A stretch of 64,000 nucleotides of DNA from Immersiella caudata (taxonomy: Eukaryota > Ascomycota > Sordariomycetes > Sordariales > Lasiosphaeriaceae), in assembly GCA_030512335.1 (NCBI GenBank), contig JAULSU010000006.1, positions 434,001-498,000 of the forward strand, given 5' to 3'. This document shows, piece by piece, positions 36,255 to 46,424 of this stretch. Each line of letters opens with the position of its first letter. Positions within the stretch are counted from its first letter, which is position 1. The translations under genes were made by a program, and so were the position numbers. The notes below the pieces were generated by a model, which had not been told where the DNA came from, ran no database searches, and saw only the letters and a list, made by a program, of their open reading frames with translations.

Positions 36255-36455
36255 CCGATCCGAGGGAGGGTGATGTGCGGTTTGTTGCAAGTTGGGGAGG
36301 TGAACCGTGGGTGGTAGTGGGGTTTGGGGAGGGAGTACCGGGGAAGTTGGGAGAATGGATGGGGAAGAAAGGTTGTGACGGAGTGGTGGTGGTGTGTTTG
36401 TTGGAGGAATGGGAAGGGGGAGGGAAAGGAAAGGAAAGGGGGTATGCAATTGGCG
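36255..36455 (+). other. G-rich, C-poor strand-asymmetric tract
   Basis: About 200 bp with dozens of GGG/GGGG runs and very few C on the plus strand (for example GTTGGGGAGG, GTAGTGGGGTTTGGGGAGGG, GGGGGAGGGAAAGG). Spacing of G-runs would allow G-quadruplexes. A shorter similar tract lies at 37485-37550. Confidence 0.65.
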
Positions 36456-39229
36456 GGGGTTTCACATCGTAAGGGTAGATTTTATTCCCACACCCTTTTT
36501 CTAACCATGATGATAGTGTCGCTGATATCTACTTACTACTTGTGCTAGGTGCTAGGACGATGTTTCTCAGTGAGCAGCTCCCAAATACTACCGTGACGGT
36601 GACAGAGGGGATCCTCCATCTGTCGGTGTCGATGGACTGTGCAAGTGGGATTCCCAACGTGGGAATGGGCAGATGATAGTCTGCCCAATATTGGGCGTGT
36701 GTTTTGACCCTTTGGGGGAGAAACTCAGGAGGGGGGTGCAAGCTGGTGATCTGAGCGGTTTGCACTGCCAGCGGTGCCAGCAAACTGAAGAAAGGGTGTC
36801 GAGGCCGGAGCATTGTCGGCGGACCGGCGCATCATGACTGTGCTTTTCGGTTTGGGATCTTCAGGCGAGCTGAAATGTGTTTTTCGTGACATTCGTTTTT
36901 GCGCTCATCTTCTCGTCCGGGTCGGAGGTGATGGAAGCAGAGGTCAAACGCCACGCGGGTGACAGCATCATCGACGGTGCGACTTGGGCTTCGACCCACG
37001 TTTACGAAAAGCGACATGATCTGGTGACTCCATCCGCGAACCTGGCTTTTTCCGATCGTGGCGTCTCTTTTTCGCGTTTTCCTTTCCTTTTTGGACAGTT
37101 TTTGTTTGTTCTTTTAGATCATGGTATGACACTTCCCACGCGTTTCAGGGACGGCTGTTCGAGACCTCTGGTGGCGTAAAGGGGCTGCGCTGCTCTGGGC
37201 TGCTCGCCCCTCCTCAGCGTTGCACCAGCAGCATGTCCACTGCGCTCTTCGCCATCAACAAGACCGAACCCCGCCGCGTGCAGCGCCCGTGCGTAGTGAG
37301 TGACCCTTTTCGCTTTTTGCCCTTCTTCCTTCAAACCAGGTCGTGGTTCCCGTGACGTGAGGGCGATACGAGCGGGTTGCGTATATGTCGTTCAGTTAAT
37401 CGCTGGGTTTTCGCACACCGAGTTCAATGCGGGGAAGTGCTCCCCCAGACCCCGGACATTTTGATCGTCCTTTCTGATAAGTGGGAAGGAGGGGTTGGGA
37501 TTGGTGTGGTGGCGGGGTGTGTGTGAGGAAAGGGGAAAAGGAAAAAAAAATGTCAATGCGACACACCCCCGAACTCGGGACCTTGACCATATCAAATGAA
37601 AAAAGACACCAAGATCAAAAGGAATAACCGAGTTCGGGAGTAGTCTGGGCTAATCGCTTTCCGAGATATCGGGTCGGCAATGGTTGCGAGTCGAGGTTAG
37701 CGTATTGGGGAAATACTGGCGTCTTGCAGAGGCAGCACACCACGCCTTGGGGGCGTGGCGGATCAAGATGGCTGGAAGCAACGAGGTCTGTGCCCACTGA
37801 TACCCGTCGGACGAGGGTGTGAGGGGTTCGCACCCGAGGCACCGAAGCCGCGCGCACACCTCACCCTAGCCTTTTCTTCTTCCAATTGGAGTTGTTCGTC
37901 TCACACGTCCTGAAGAACAGGGGGTTGAAGCTCAGTGGGGTATCCATTCGCCTTGCTTGGCGATTGAGGGCAGTGGTGGTCATGTGAGGTTGCGATGCCA
38001 GTTCAAGACTTGGAATAGGGGCAAATGGGTGTCATCGTTTCTGTGCTAGACTTGTGGGAAATTGATTCGCTGCCCGTTGGGACGCGACTGCGAGTTGGTG
38101 GACAACACCGAGTGACTTCGTCAAATTCAGAGGTAAATGTCGCTGGGTGCTGGCCACGCCTTTTGTTGGCAGTTGCAGTATCAGCGACCAACTCAGATAC
38201 TTCAATGGAAAGTGAAATCGAAATCAAACCCCGTGATTTCAAATCATCTAATGTACCTGAGATTTATGTCTAACTTGGGATGTCTGAGGTGTTACAGGTG
38301 AGTGTTGGAAACCAACGGGGTTGCATCGCAGCTTGATTCGTTCTTATCTGCCGTGTTTGGTTTCGTAACTCATCGAATGTCACTCACTGCTACGAGAATC
38401 TATGCAGAAAACGGGCGTGGGTGACGGTAGATCTAGAAGTGACCCTGCTGCCTCTTTGCGGCTCAGGGGGCACAGCACCAACAAGATAGATGATGAGGCC
38501 GACATCTCTGCCATTCTCTCAGTGGCCACGAGCCCAAGTGGCAGTTAACTACATCCTTCAAGTAAAATAGACAACTTAAACTTTTAAAGGGCTCGAGAAG
38601 TCGATGTTTGTCTGGGCAGAATTTCAGGGGGTGCGCTTAGTCTCCGGAACACTTTTGTCCTGACTCCATGCTGCCCGACAGGATATTTTATTAAGAGCCC
38701 GCAATGTAGGAGAGAGGAATTGTGATGCCAGAGCGCACAAAGCAACCTGCAAGGTTGTGTCGAAGAGTCGGAGACTAATCATGAAAAAGTCGCAAAGTGG
38801 TGGCTCAGACGTATAAAGTCGTCCCTACCCTCAAAGAGACCTCTGTGCTACAACGGCAGCTAGTACCCCATGCCCACCTAGTTTCTGCGAGCTAGAGAGC
38901 CTCAATCGTTCAGATGCTAGTATGTCTGAGCGGGTTGTTCAGTTCCCAGTGCCAGTCCACACAACTAAAAGCCCTTCGAAACTCTCCCGCAGTTATACAC
39001 GTGCACAACAAGGGATAGATGTGTTCCCAGCGAGGCCTTGAACGCATGATTCAGCCTCGATACAACAAAACGAGGTTATCATATTGACCCTATATCTCTC
39101 CTTGCTTTGTTTCTCCTTCCAGACGTCTTTGCTGGTGGTCGGGAGGCTTGTTCCGAATGAGACCCGGGCCACTACCCGTGCAACAACACGGTGCCGCAAA
39201 GCATTTCAGGGAACTCAAGCAGCCAAACA

Positions 39230-39245
39230 CCCCCCCCCCCCCCCC
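39230..39245. repeat. poly-C run (16 C)
   Basis: Uninterrupted run of 16 C just downstream (in tRNA sense) of the tRNA-Ala gene. Length may be affected by sequencing error. Confidence 0.8.
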
Positions 39246-39294
39246 TTCTTCCTCTCCCACGATAGGGGGAAATCACCCAAACAGACAAAAACTC

Positions 39295-39299
39295 AAAAA
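39295..39299 (-). terminator. Pol III terminator of tRNA-Ala
   Basis: TTTTT on the minus strand about 14 nt beyond the tRNA 3' end, preceded by TTTC; a further T5 lies beyond it. Confidence 0.7.
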
Positions 39300-39313
39300 G
39301 AAAGTTTGGACGT

Positions 39314-39402
39314 TGGACGAGCTGGGAATCGAACCCAGGGCCTTTCGCATATAAGAACAACAAGGATGCGAAGCGAACGCTCTACCCCTGAGCTACACGC
39401 CC
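39314..39402 (-). tRNA. tRNA-Ala (anticodon CGC), intron-containing
   Basis: Full cloverleaf on the minus strand. Acceptor GGGCGTG (from 39402) pairs with CTCGTCC, including the alanine identity wobble G3-U70 and one U-U mismatch; D arm GCTC-AGGGGTA-GAGC; anticodon stem TTCGC/GCGAA with loop TT-CGC-A...T; T arm CTGGG-TTCGATT-CCCAG; discriminator A73 at 39314. A 17-nt intron (about 39366-39350) sits at the usual position one base 3' of the anticodon. Box A and B sequences fit. Anticodon CGC reads GCG alanine codons. Its 5' end is 103 bp from the start of the divergent alkyltransferase-like gene. Confidence 0.95.
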
Positions 39403-39505
39403 TTTATTGGATAACTTGCAGGCTGCTTCCGCACGCTTACCAATCCTGCACACTTCCTCCACAACTACAACCTCCGCATCGCCGCCTCGACGGACATCAC
39501 CGACA

Positions 39506-40313
39506 ATGGCGCGCTCCGACGAAGCAGAGGCTTTCTTTACGGCGGTTTATCGGGCTGTGCAGGAGATTCCTAGGGGTAAGGTTACGAGCTATGGGCATAT
39601 TGCAAAGTTGGTTGGGACTCGTGAGTGTTTGCGTTTGTTCTCGTCATTGCGGCTGCGTTGGGTCGCGTCGTCATCTCATGCAACGACGCAAATCCTCCCC
39701 GGCGCAGCCCTACCGTTTTCTCAGTGTCTCAGCATCTCGGTGTTTTTTTCTTCCATCTCGGTCCCGCCTGACTGACCAAATCCCCTCTCATCCGTCCCAT
39801 CATCACCGCTCCTCACCCCATCCCATCCTACGCTTCCTGCCATGTCTCGTGATGCCATCATCCCCCTCATCTTACCTCCCACCTCAACCCCTTCGCTATA
39901 CTAACAGCAGACTTCCAGCACAACGCCCCCGCCAAGTAGGCCTCTGCCTCAAACACCTCTCCTCGGAACCCTCCTCACGCTTCCACCACGACAACGTCCC
40001 CTGGCAGCGCGTGATCAACGCAAAGGGTGTAATCTCACCAAGGTATGTCGCTTTTACCTTTCCCCTCAACCATCTCTGCTAGACACGAAGCTGACGATAG
40101 CCCGGTAGATCCCAGCCATCGGGGTCGCTCAACCAAGCTGCTTCCTTGGAGGCGGAGGGTGTGACGGTCACGACGGGGGCGCTGGGGGAGTTGATGGTGG
40201 ATTTTGCTGAGTTTGGGTGGTTCCCCAGGGTATTGCCGTCGGAGGCTGAGGAAGGGGATTCCGACGGGGAAGATGAAGAGGCTTCGGAGGGTGACAGCGA
40301 GAACGGACAGTGA
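39506..40313 (+). CDS. atl1: alkyltransferase-like protein (ATL), O6-alkylguanine recognition
   Basis: DNA-repair recognition protein related to MGMT but without the acceptor cysteine; in fission yeast the homologue flags O6-alkylguanine for nucleotide excision repair. Exons 39506-39620, 39919-40042, 40109-40313; introns 298 bp (branch CTAAC near the acceptor) and 66 bp. The product is 147 residues. Fold signatures: IPRGKVTSYGHIAKLVGTP (helix-turn-helix region), RPRQVGLCLKHL, and VPWQRVINAKG where W67 occupies the position of the MGMT cysteine (PCHR), the defining ATL change. SPRSQPSGSLNQAASLEAEGV follows. The last 25 residues are a very acidic tail (EEGDSDGEDEEASEGD) not part of the core. 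Alternates C-rich and G-rich blocks along its length. Confidence 0.93.
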
Positions 40314-40544
40314 TGGATAATCCACATTACAGGTCTGGAGGTTGATCAATGCATCTTGTAGTTCTGTCTAGAGACGTTGCTCTTACAATGCTACTACTTA
40401 TCCCAACAATGACGCTAGTTCTACATCTAGAGTCCTGAGTCTATCAGCCCGACTCGACAAAAGCAATAAAACACCGCCCAAAGTGTCCTGTTTCCACCGT
40501 GATGCATTCCCGTTTCCTTGTCCGGCCAATAGGCAATCCCATAG

Positions 40545-43500
40545 TTAACCCCGAGTTGTTCGTCGGCGTTTGGCAACGTTTCCGACAGACGTCTCCGCCT
40601 CTGTGATTGTATGCTCGTCCGCGTCGTTGCCGCCATTATTAACATTATTACCGCCATCATCTCTGGCCTGCGATGCCTCTCGCTGCGCGACACTCGCTTG
40701 CCTCGTGCTGGTCCCAGTCATGGCCCCTGCCCTTCCACCACCCGTGCGGCGCACCTCGGCAGACCGCAGTTCGCTAAGCAGCTTCTCGACCTCGTAATGC
40801 ATCGCCCGAGTGTCGTTCACAACGCCAAACTCGTCCACCTTATACCCGAGAGGGTCGTGACCGTGCGCGCCACCCCCGTCCTGCTCGTCGCCTTGAGCCT
40901 CCTCGCCTCTGACGAAAAACGAGGGCCCGGGTCCATGGCCATGATCGGGATTGTACATGATGGCGTTGGCGAACATGTGGGCAAACTCTCGCTCCAGCTG
41001 CCCGCTGTTGATGATTCCCTTTGGCGGCAGCAAGCCCTCGTTCACAGGGAGCCACACACTGCTAGTGTTTGGATCACCCCCGGGCAGGGCCGCGGCCGCT
41101 TGAGTTGCCACCCTGTTCCCGGCGTTGATCGCTGCCTTGATGGACTTCAAATCCTGCGGCTGCAGGATGACCTTTGTATAGCCAGGAGCATCCTTCTCAC
41201 GCACCGGTTGCGCAAATATGTTGGCAAACCGGTGGTGGATGATCTGCTCCATGGCAGAGCCCGAGACCTTGTTGAACTGCCTTGTCCAGAGTACCTCGGT
41301 CGGTGCCTCTGCGGCTTGCACCGCCGAGGTAGGCTCGAAGAAGGCCTGGTCTCTAGTTGGGGTTGGGGCCGCACTCGGAGAGAGCTCTTCCCGTTTCCGC
41401 TTGGCATGGCGAGGCGCTTGCCTACGACCGGCTACACTCTCATCTGCGGTTGTATCGCCCGTCTCAGTTAGCGGTCGTGGTGTCGTGACCTCATCCTTAA
41501 TCTTGGTCGTTTCCACCTCGCTTGGTGGCTGAGGACCCTCCTCCGGCGTCAGTGTTGATGCAGCGGCTTCCTGTGGCTCAGATGCCGGTGTTTCAAGCGT
41601 TGAGGGTTTTGGAGCAGGCGTTGTCACAGCTGCTTTGGGAGGGGAGACAACGCCCGACGCCCGTGGAGGATTGCTTGGCCTACCCGCCTTCCTCTTAGGA
41701 GGCGTTCTGGCGGGCTGCTCCAGAGGTTGCCCTGGTAATGGCTTCTTATGCTCATCCTGTTGCGCCACAATCGGAGGAGCTGTCAATGGTGAGGCTGTTG
41801 GTGCGAGGGTTGCGAGTGGCAAAACCGGGCTCAGCTGCTCATATGCAGGGCTTTCCGGTACTTCTGTCGAGAATGTAGGCACAGGACCCTGGATCGGCGT
41901 GGACGGCGTGGACATCGAACCCCATTTTGTGCTGCTGCCAGTAACAAGCCTGTGGGTCAGAGCCGCGGCTGGTGTCTGTGGTGCAAAAGGCACTGGCGTA
42001 ATCCTAGACGGCTGTGCGGGCGTTGGGGTGCCAGGCAACCTATGCGGCTGTACGTGAGGTGGAACCGCAGAACCGGGTGCTGGGTATGGAGAGTTGTACA
42101 CCCTCTGGGTATCTGGCGGCGGGAAAACTGGAGAGGGAGACGCAGGTTGCGATCCTGGTTGAGGATAGGCCGAGGGAGCTTGGAGGGCCTGGCTCGGGGT
42201 TCGGGTAGGCGGGAGTGGAGCGACCCCAGGGTGGGGTCGATGCTGGGGGGGGACTGTCGGTGCTTTCGGCGTCGGCGCTGGAGGTGTGGGATGTCCCTGG
42301 GCAGGATGCGGGAAGCCTTGCTGGTAAGCAGGATGTGGCGGCCTGCTTGGCTGCACGTTAGGGGCCAACAACGGTTGCCTACTCGCTGGCGGACCACTGA
42401 GCTCCCCTGCCGACCTGCTGGGTGCTGGTCGCACTGGCGGAGGGTATTTCCCGGGAGGTTGCGGTGACGCCAACACTGGCTGTGGTGACGGCTTACCCGC
42501 TTGTGGCTGCAAGGGCCGCGCAGGCGGTTGAGGAGAGAGGTGCGGAGTAGGGCGTTGTTGCGGTAAAGGTTGCGGGGGTTGAATAGGCCCCTGTCCGATC
42601 TGCTGTTGATTTAGCGGCTGTCCTGGACGAGCTACCAGGCCGCCTGGCTGGTAGGGAGGCTCCCATTTGAGTTGGCCCTGAGTAACAGGTTGCAGTTGAG
42701 GGTTCGGCGGGATGGCTGGTGGATGTTGAACGGGGGGAGACGGGGCCAAGGGCTGAAAGGGAGGTGCTCCCTGTGGAAGCTGCAGAACTGGCGACACGCC
42801 AACGACAGGTCTGGGAGCAACTGAAACATCGTGAACCGTCGGTTGCGGTAGACTCGGCGCGGGCAGAGGGATTGGCGCTGTCTGAGGCTGACTCAAGGCC
42901 GGAGCAGAAGGTGCAAGTCCTATCCGAGCAGCTGGAGGCACAAGGCTCTGTGGTGGCTGCGGCGGCAGCGGAAGTGGAGCCGGACGCGCGGGCGGCGCAT
43001 GCGTCGTGGATTCCGGCCTGGGTGACACTCCGGGAGACGGCCCAACGCCATTAGCAGTTGCCAAACTTTTCTTGGACGGAGTTTCTTTGTGCACAGGCGT
43101 CTTCGCCGCAGCGGCCAAAACCAAACGCTTTTTCTCCTCATTTTCATATTCATTCATGAGCCTCGCAATCTCGTCGTGCTGTTGTTCGAGTTCCTTGATT
43201 TTGGCTCGAGCTTCCATAACATAGGCGTCGTACGCTGTTCGATGGATACGATCGATCTTCCCGATGTGAAAAATCACGTCCTCGAGTGCCGGTCTCGGGG
43301 GTGGCTGAAGCTTGCGCTTCTTGGATGGCGAGGAATCGCCTCCATCTGGCCGTGACGCAACGCCGCTTTCGTCCTTCAACTGCTCCCATACTAAATCTAG
43401 GAACCGCTCCTGCAGAGCGTTGGGCACCAAGCGTTCGGCATCAAACCTCGGGTCCTTTTGAACGGGCAGATCCTCTAGAAGCTTCTCGGAGATTGTCCGA

Positions 43501-43655
43501 AAGTCCTGCTCTTGAAAGCCATATTTGATGATTCCGCGGACGAGCAGGAGAGTCTCGAAAGTCGTGTAGGGTGTTGTCGTCATGCCCCAAACTCCGCCTC
43601 GCCGGGGACCGCGGGGCCCGTCGTCGTGCCTCGGGAGAAGATGGATCGGCGCCAC
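40545..43655 (-). CDS. bromodomain protein, BRD8/Bdc1-like, proline-rich
   Basis: Chromatin protein expected to bind acetyl-lysine, possibly in the NuA4 acetyltransferase complex. Single exon, 1036 residues from 43655; ATG 43583 (MTTTPYTTFETLLL) is an alternative start. The N-terminal domain (TPYTTFETLLLVRGII...LVPNALQERFLDLVWEQLKDE) and an adjacent coiled coil (IKELEQQHDEIARLMNEYEN) resemble the N-terminus of Brd8-type proteins. Residues about 200-680 are a Pro/Gln-rich disordered region. The bromodomain is near 785-915, with FNKVSGSAMEQIIHHRFAN, GYTKVILQPQDLKSI and FANAIMYNPD, where N of MYNP is the acetyl-lysine contact. Divergent from the small gene at 44035. Subfamily is inference; the bromodomain is secure. 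Confidence 0.85.
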   Translation of the reverse strand: MAPIHLLPRHDDGPRGPRRGGVWGMTTTPYTTFETLLLVRGIIKYGFQEQDFRTISEKLLEDLPVQKDPRFDAERLVPNALQERFLDLVWEQLKDESGVASRPDGGDSSPSKKRKLQPPPRPALEDVIFHIGKIDRIHRTAYDAYVMEARAKIKELEQQHDEIARLMNEYENEEKKRLVLAAAAKTPVHKETPSKKSLATANGVGPSPGVSPRPESTTHAPPARPAPLPLPPQPPQSLVPPAARIGLAPSAPALSQPQTAPIPLPAPSLPQPTVHDVSVAPRPVVGVSPVLQLPQGAPPFQPLAPSPPVQHPPAIPPNPQLQPVTQGQLKWEPPYQPGGLVARPGQPLNQQQIGQGPIQPPQPLPQQRPTPHLSPQPPARPLQPQAGKPSPQPVLASPQPPGKYPPPVRPAPSRSAGELSGPPASRQPLLAPNVQPSRPPHPAYQQGFPHPAQGHPTPPAPTPKAPTVPPQHRPHPGVAPLPPTRTPSQALQAPSAYPQPGSQPASPSPVFPPPDTQRVYNSPYPAPGSAVPPHVQPHRLPGTPTPAQPSRITPVPFAPQTPAAALTHRLVTGSSTKWGSMSTPSTPIQGPVPTFSTEVPESPAYEQLSPVLPLATLAPTASPLTAPPIVAQQDEHKKPLPGQPLEQPARTPPKRKAGRPSNPPRASGVVSPPKAAVTTPAPKPSTLETPASEPQEAAASTLTPEEGPQPPSEVETTKIKDEVTTPRPLTETGDTTADESVAGRRQAPRHAKRKREELSPSAAPTPTRDQAFFEPTSAVQAAEAPTEVLWTRQFNKVSGSAMEQIIHHRFANIFAQPVREKDAPGYTKVILQPQDLKSIKAAINAGNRVATQAAAALPGGDPNTSSVWLPVNEGLLPPKGIINSGQLEREFAHMFANAIMYNPDHGHGPGPSFFVRGEEAQGDEQDGGGAHGHDPLGYKVDEFGVVNDTRAMHYEVEKLLSELRSAEVRRTGGGRAGAMTGTSTRQASVAQREASQARDDGGNNVNNGGNDADEHTITEAETSVGNVAKRRRTTRG

Positions 43656-44034
43656 GGTCTAGAATGATCGCGTCAGCACCGCACGCAACGCGGTTCGTTG
43701 GGTTTCTCGGTCGGGGGCGCGCGTCGTAGACCTTCGTGCGCGCAAGTCACGCACCGGTAGCCTGGGGCGAGGCCTGTGATTTGGATAGTTGGGATGGCGA
43801 AATAAATCCTGGGAGGCACGCGGCGTGTTGCAACGTGTCGAAGATACCCGCCAATGCTGCTATGATGTCGCGGTAATTGATTTTTTTTTCTGGTCGCGAT
43901 CACGTGAGTTGGCGGTTTGCGACGGTAATTTTGGTTGCAGGTCGATGAAAATGGGGGTTGGCCGTTTCGTTGGCGATGGATGTTGCAAGCGTTGGAGGCA
44001 TTCAACCAAACGCAATTTCCTTATCACGTGATAC
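43656..44034. promoter_or_regulatory. divergent promoter with two RTCACGTG boxes
   Basis: The 379 bp between divergent starts contains ATCACGTG at 43899-43906 and the 12-bp perfect palindrome TATCACGTGATA at 44022-44033, ending one base before the ATG at 44035. RTCACRTG is the site of Cbf1-type bHLH factors in fungi. The motif is seen; its use is inferred. The second box is so close to the ATG that it would lie in or at the 5' UTR. Confidence 0.5.
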
Positions 44035-44241
44035 ATGACTGCCAGCGACGCACAGACTTTGACGGAAGCAGCTGCCAAGGCCAGGAAGTCGCCCCATCCT
44101 GCCAATTTCAGACTCGGAACGAGAATTCGATGGCAGCAAAACAAGCAACAGGCTGCCTGGCGAATGGAAGCAAATATTATACTGAGAGTCTTGAGCATGT
44201 CGTTCATGGTCTTTGCGGGTGGAGCCTTGCTCGGATCTTGA
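44035..44241 (+). CDS. small single-TM protein, hypothetical
   Basis: Single-exon frame of 68 residues. N-terminal half is Ala/Lys-rich then basic (RLGTRIRWQQNKQQAAWRM), followed by one hydrophobic segment IILRVLSMSFMVFAGGALLG at the very C-terminus. The arrangement of a basic amphipathic part before a C-terminal membrane segment recalls small mitochondrial or tail-anchored proteins, but I do not recognise the family. Support comes from the clean compact frame and the promoter spacing; no homology is known to me. Confidence 0.45.
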   Translation: MTASDAQTLTEAAAKARKSPHPANFRLGTRIRWQQNKQQAAWRMEANIILRVLSMSFMVFAGGALLGS

Positions 44242-45524
44242 ACTCAGGGTGATGGAGGCCAGGGAATCCCAAACTGGCGCTGTGGGATCGGGTTCCGAAA
44301 TCTGGGGTGGACTGGGGAGCTGGATGACACAATGAGAGATAGCTGACCACAAAACATATTTCCGGTTGGGTCACAATGTCGCGATTCTCTGCAAGCAGCA
44401 AAACCTGGTAATCAGAATGGATAGCTGCGTTTCACGACGATAAGAGGTTCCCTAGTCGAACGCCGTGTTGTCGGCGACGGGAAATGCGGCCCGGCCCTCG
44501 CAGGTGGGAATCGGGGCCTGCCCTGAACCACTGGAAGCTCCCCGCCGGGTGCGGTCCTTGCTGACCCTGCCAGGTCGGATCAATCGCCCAGACAAACTCG
44601 AGCGATCGAGAGTAAAGTTGGTGATGCCTAGCCAAAGCGTTCCAGACGACTTGCAAACCCGGAACAAGGGCACAGCCAAGTCATGCAGAGGGCCTGCGGT
44701 CAATTTGTCCCGAGTTATGAGCCATGTGCGACTCGAAGACCTGTCAAAGCAACGTTGACCAGAGGCTGGGGCCTGGCGCAAAATGACGGGATTTATGCGC
44801 CCATGATTCGCGGTTTCTGTCTGATGAGGCCAAGGGGGCCGTCATGCCAAAAGACCCTCGGGTGATACCTCCATCCTACAGTCCTCGACGTGCAGTCGAG
44901 ATTCTCTCGCAGACTGCATACTGGACCGTCTGCCCGAATCCGCTGCGGCTATCACTGGCAAGACACCTAGCCAGGCAGCGCATGCGGAGAGGCAGAGTCA
45001 TCCTCGCTCATCGCGTGAGCACTTGCTGCCGTGATACAAACAGGTCAGTTGGAGGCGGCATTTCAGGCAGATTACACTCAATCATAGAGTTGTGCGAGGT
45101 CATCCCTTTTATTTTAGCACAGTCCCAGAGGTCACCAGTCACACTGGATGAAGGGGCGATCCACCTCACCTCCCCACACGATCTGCTGAACCACTCGCGC
45201 CTGTCTCTCCGCCAAGGAATCCGTGCATTCATTGCATTGTGAGCCCCTCAGCGACCAGCGCCCCTAAAAGCAAGTCGCCAGATTCGGTTAGCCAGGCTTG
45301 TCAGGCCTTGCCAGGGGGCGTTCCACAGCAGCGTAGCGTCCCGCTTGTTGCTTAATTACCAGCATTCGATCCCAGGTCGGGACCACCTCGCAACGCTCTT
45401 GCCCGACCCTTTCAACCTTCGAACTCTCACACCAATACCCGCGCTCACCACCAAAGTCTACTTCCGCCCTCTGCGTCACCACCAGCCTCCGGCCCTCAAG
45501 ACTGCCCTATTGTTTACCTCCACA
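44242..45524. other. intergenic, nothing recognised
   Basis: About 1.3 kb with no supported gene. Expected to contain the promoter of the gene at 45525. Confidence 0.5.
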
Positions 45525-46424
45525 ATGAATACTATGACGGATGAGGAACTCGACCGCGACTGGAAGCCCAATGGGCGCCGTCCCCAATCGTGCGTTTCGC
45601 CCCCTTTACCTTATCTCCCCTCTGAGACGGCCGGGAACAAGCAGGCGATAGGCGCAAGACGGATGCTGACTAGACGTTCTGGCACAACAGGACCATTGCC
45701 CGCTCTTTTTCGGCGGAGCTAATGGACATCTTCCGCATCGAGAACAGCGTTGCCGATTTGGACGAGCAGGTGGACAAGCGGTCAGTCTACGCCCACAAAG
45801 TGCACTTTTGGCAACCAGGGGGCACACTTTGAGCTGACTTGTCTTTGGCAATTCAGGAAGCAGCAGATCAACTCGCAAACCACAGAGCTCGAGGCTCTCG
45901 AGGCTCGCATCCGCGAGATGGAGCAGCGCCTGAAGACGCAGCCGCTCAACCAAGCCGGCAGACCCAGTGGTAGCCCCCGAGCCCAGCGACTGCCGATTAC
46001 CAACGCCTTCGATGACCCAGATGCTCCCCCGCCGCCGCCCCCGCCCGCAAAGGACGACGAGCGCTCAGCTCCCAGTCAGCGAGACCAAGGCTACGGTCAA
46101 CACAAGTATGGCGGTCGTCGGCCAGGCACTGCCCGAGAGAGCCAGCAAGCAGTTCCGGGAGCTCTTCCCCCGACACCCGTGGGGTCCGAAGGTGAATGCG
46201 AGCCCGCAAACCCCCGAACAACTCCCAGATCGTCAACACGAGCACGGCTTGGTGGTCAATCCACCAGCGCCAGCGCCATCTCCTTCTCCTCCACATCCAC
46301 TGCACGAGTCCAAGGGACCCCCGGGGACGATTCGGGATCTGTCAAGTCCATGTCCGAGAGCCTAACTTTTGCTGACTATGTGGTTGTGTCTCGTCCAGAC
46401 GGCGATCGCGAGAAGGATTCCTAG
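45525..46424 (+). CDS. coiled-coil, proline-rich protein of unknown function
   Basis: Three exons reconstructed: 45525-45589, 45691-45780, 45857-46424; introns 101 bp (GTGCGT...ACAACAG) and 76 bp (GTCAGT...ATTCAG). 240 residues. The N-terminus MNTMTDEELDRDWKPNGR is followed by ARSFSAELMDIFRIENSVAD and a coiled coil (LDEQVDKRKQQINSQTTELEALEARIREMEQRLK), then a polyproline stretch of about seven residues and a low-complexity Ser/Thr-rich C-terminus ending DYVVVSRPDGDREKDS. In-frame joining across two introns supports a real gene. Function not recognised; the short N-terminal block before a coiled coil suggests a scaffold or adaptor, which is inference. Confidence 0.7.

Larger units (their letters stand above)
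27129..39294. other. about 12-kb gene-free region
   Basis: Between the RasGEF 5' end and the tRNA gene I find no open frame with recognisable domains, plausible codon bias or splice structure, on either strand. Base composition stays moderately GC-rich, so it is not a typical AT-rich RIP-mutated block. No terminal repeats, transposase or reverse-transcriptase remnants were seen. The region holds minor structures listed separately and should include the RasGEF promoter. Long non-coding RNAs cannot be excluded. Confidence 0.5.

Noticed and set aside
37560..37860. tRNA-like GGTTCGCACCC and an inverted repeat CCCGAACTCGGG / CCGAGTTCGGG
   Set aside because: No acceptor, D or anticodon stems could be fitted; the inverted repeat alone gives no RNA gene.
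39084..40082. 332-codon plus-strand frame across the tRNA and the alkyltransferase-like gene
   Set aside because: Crosses the tRNA and reads introns; only its exon 2 part is coding, as part of the three-exon gene.
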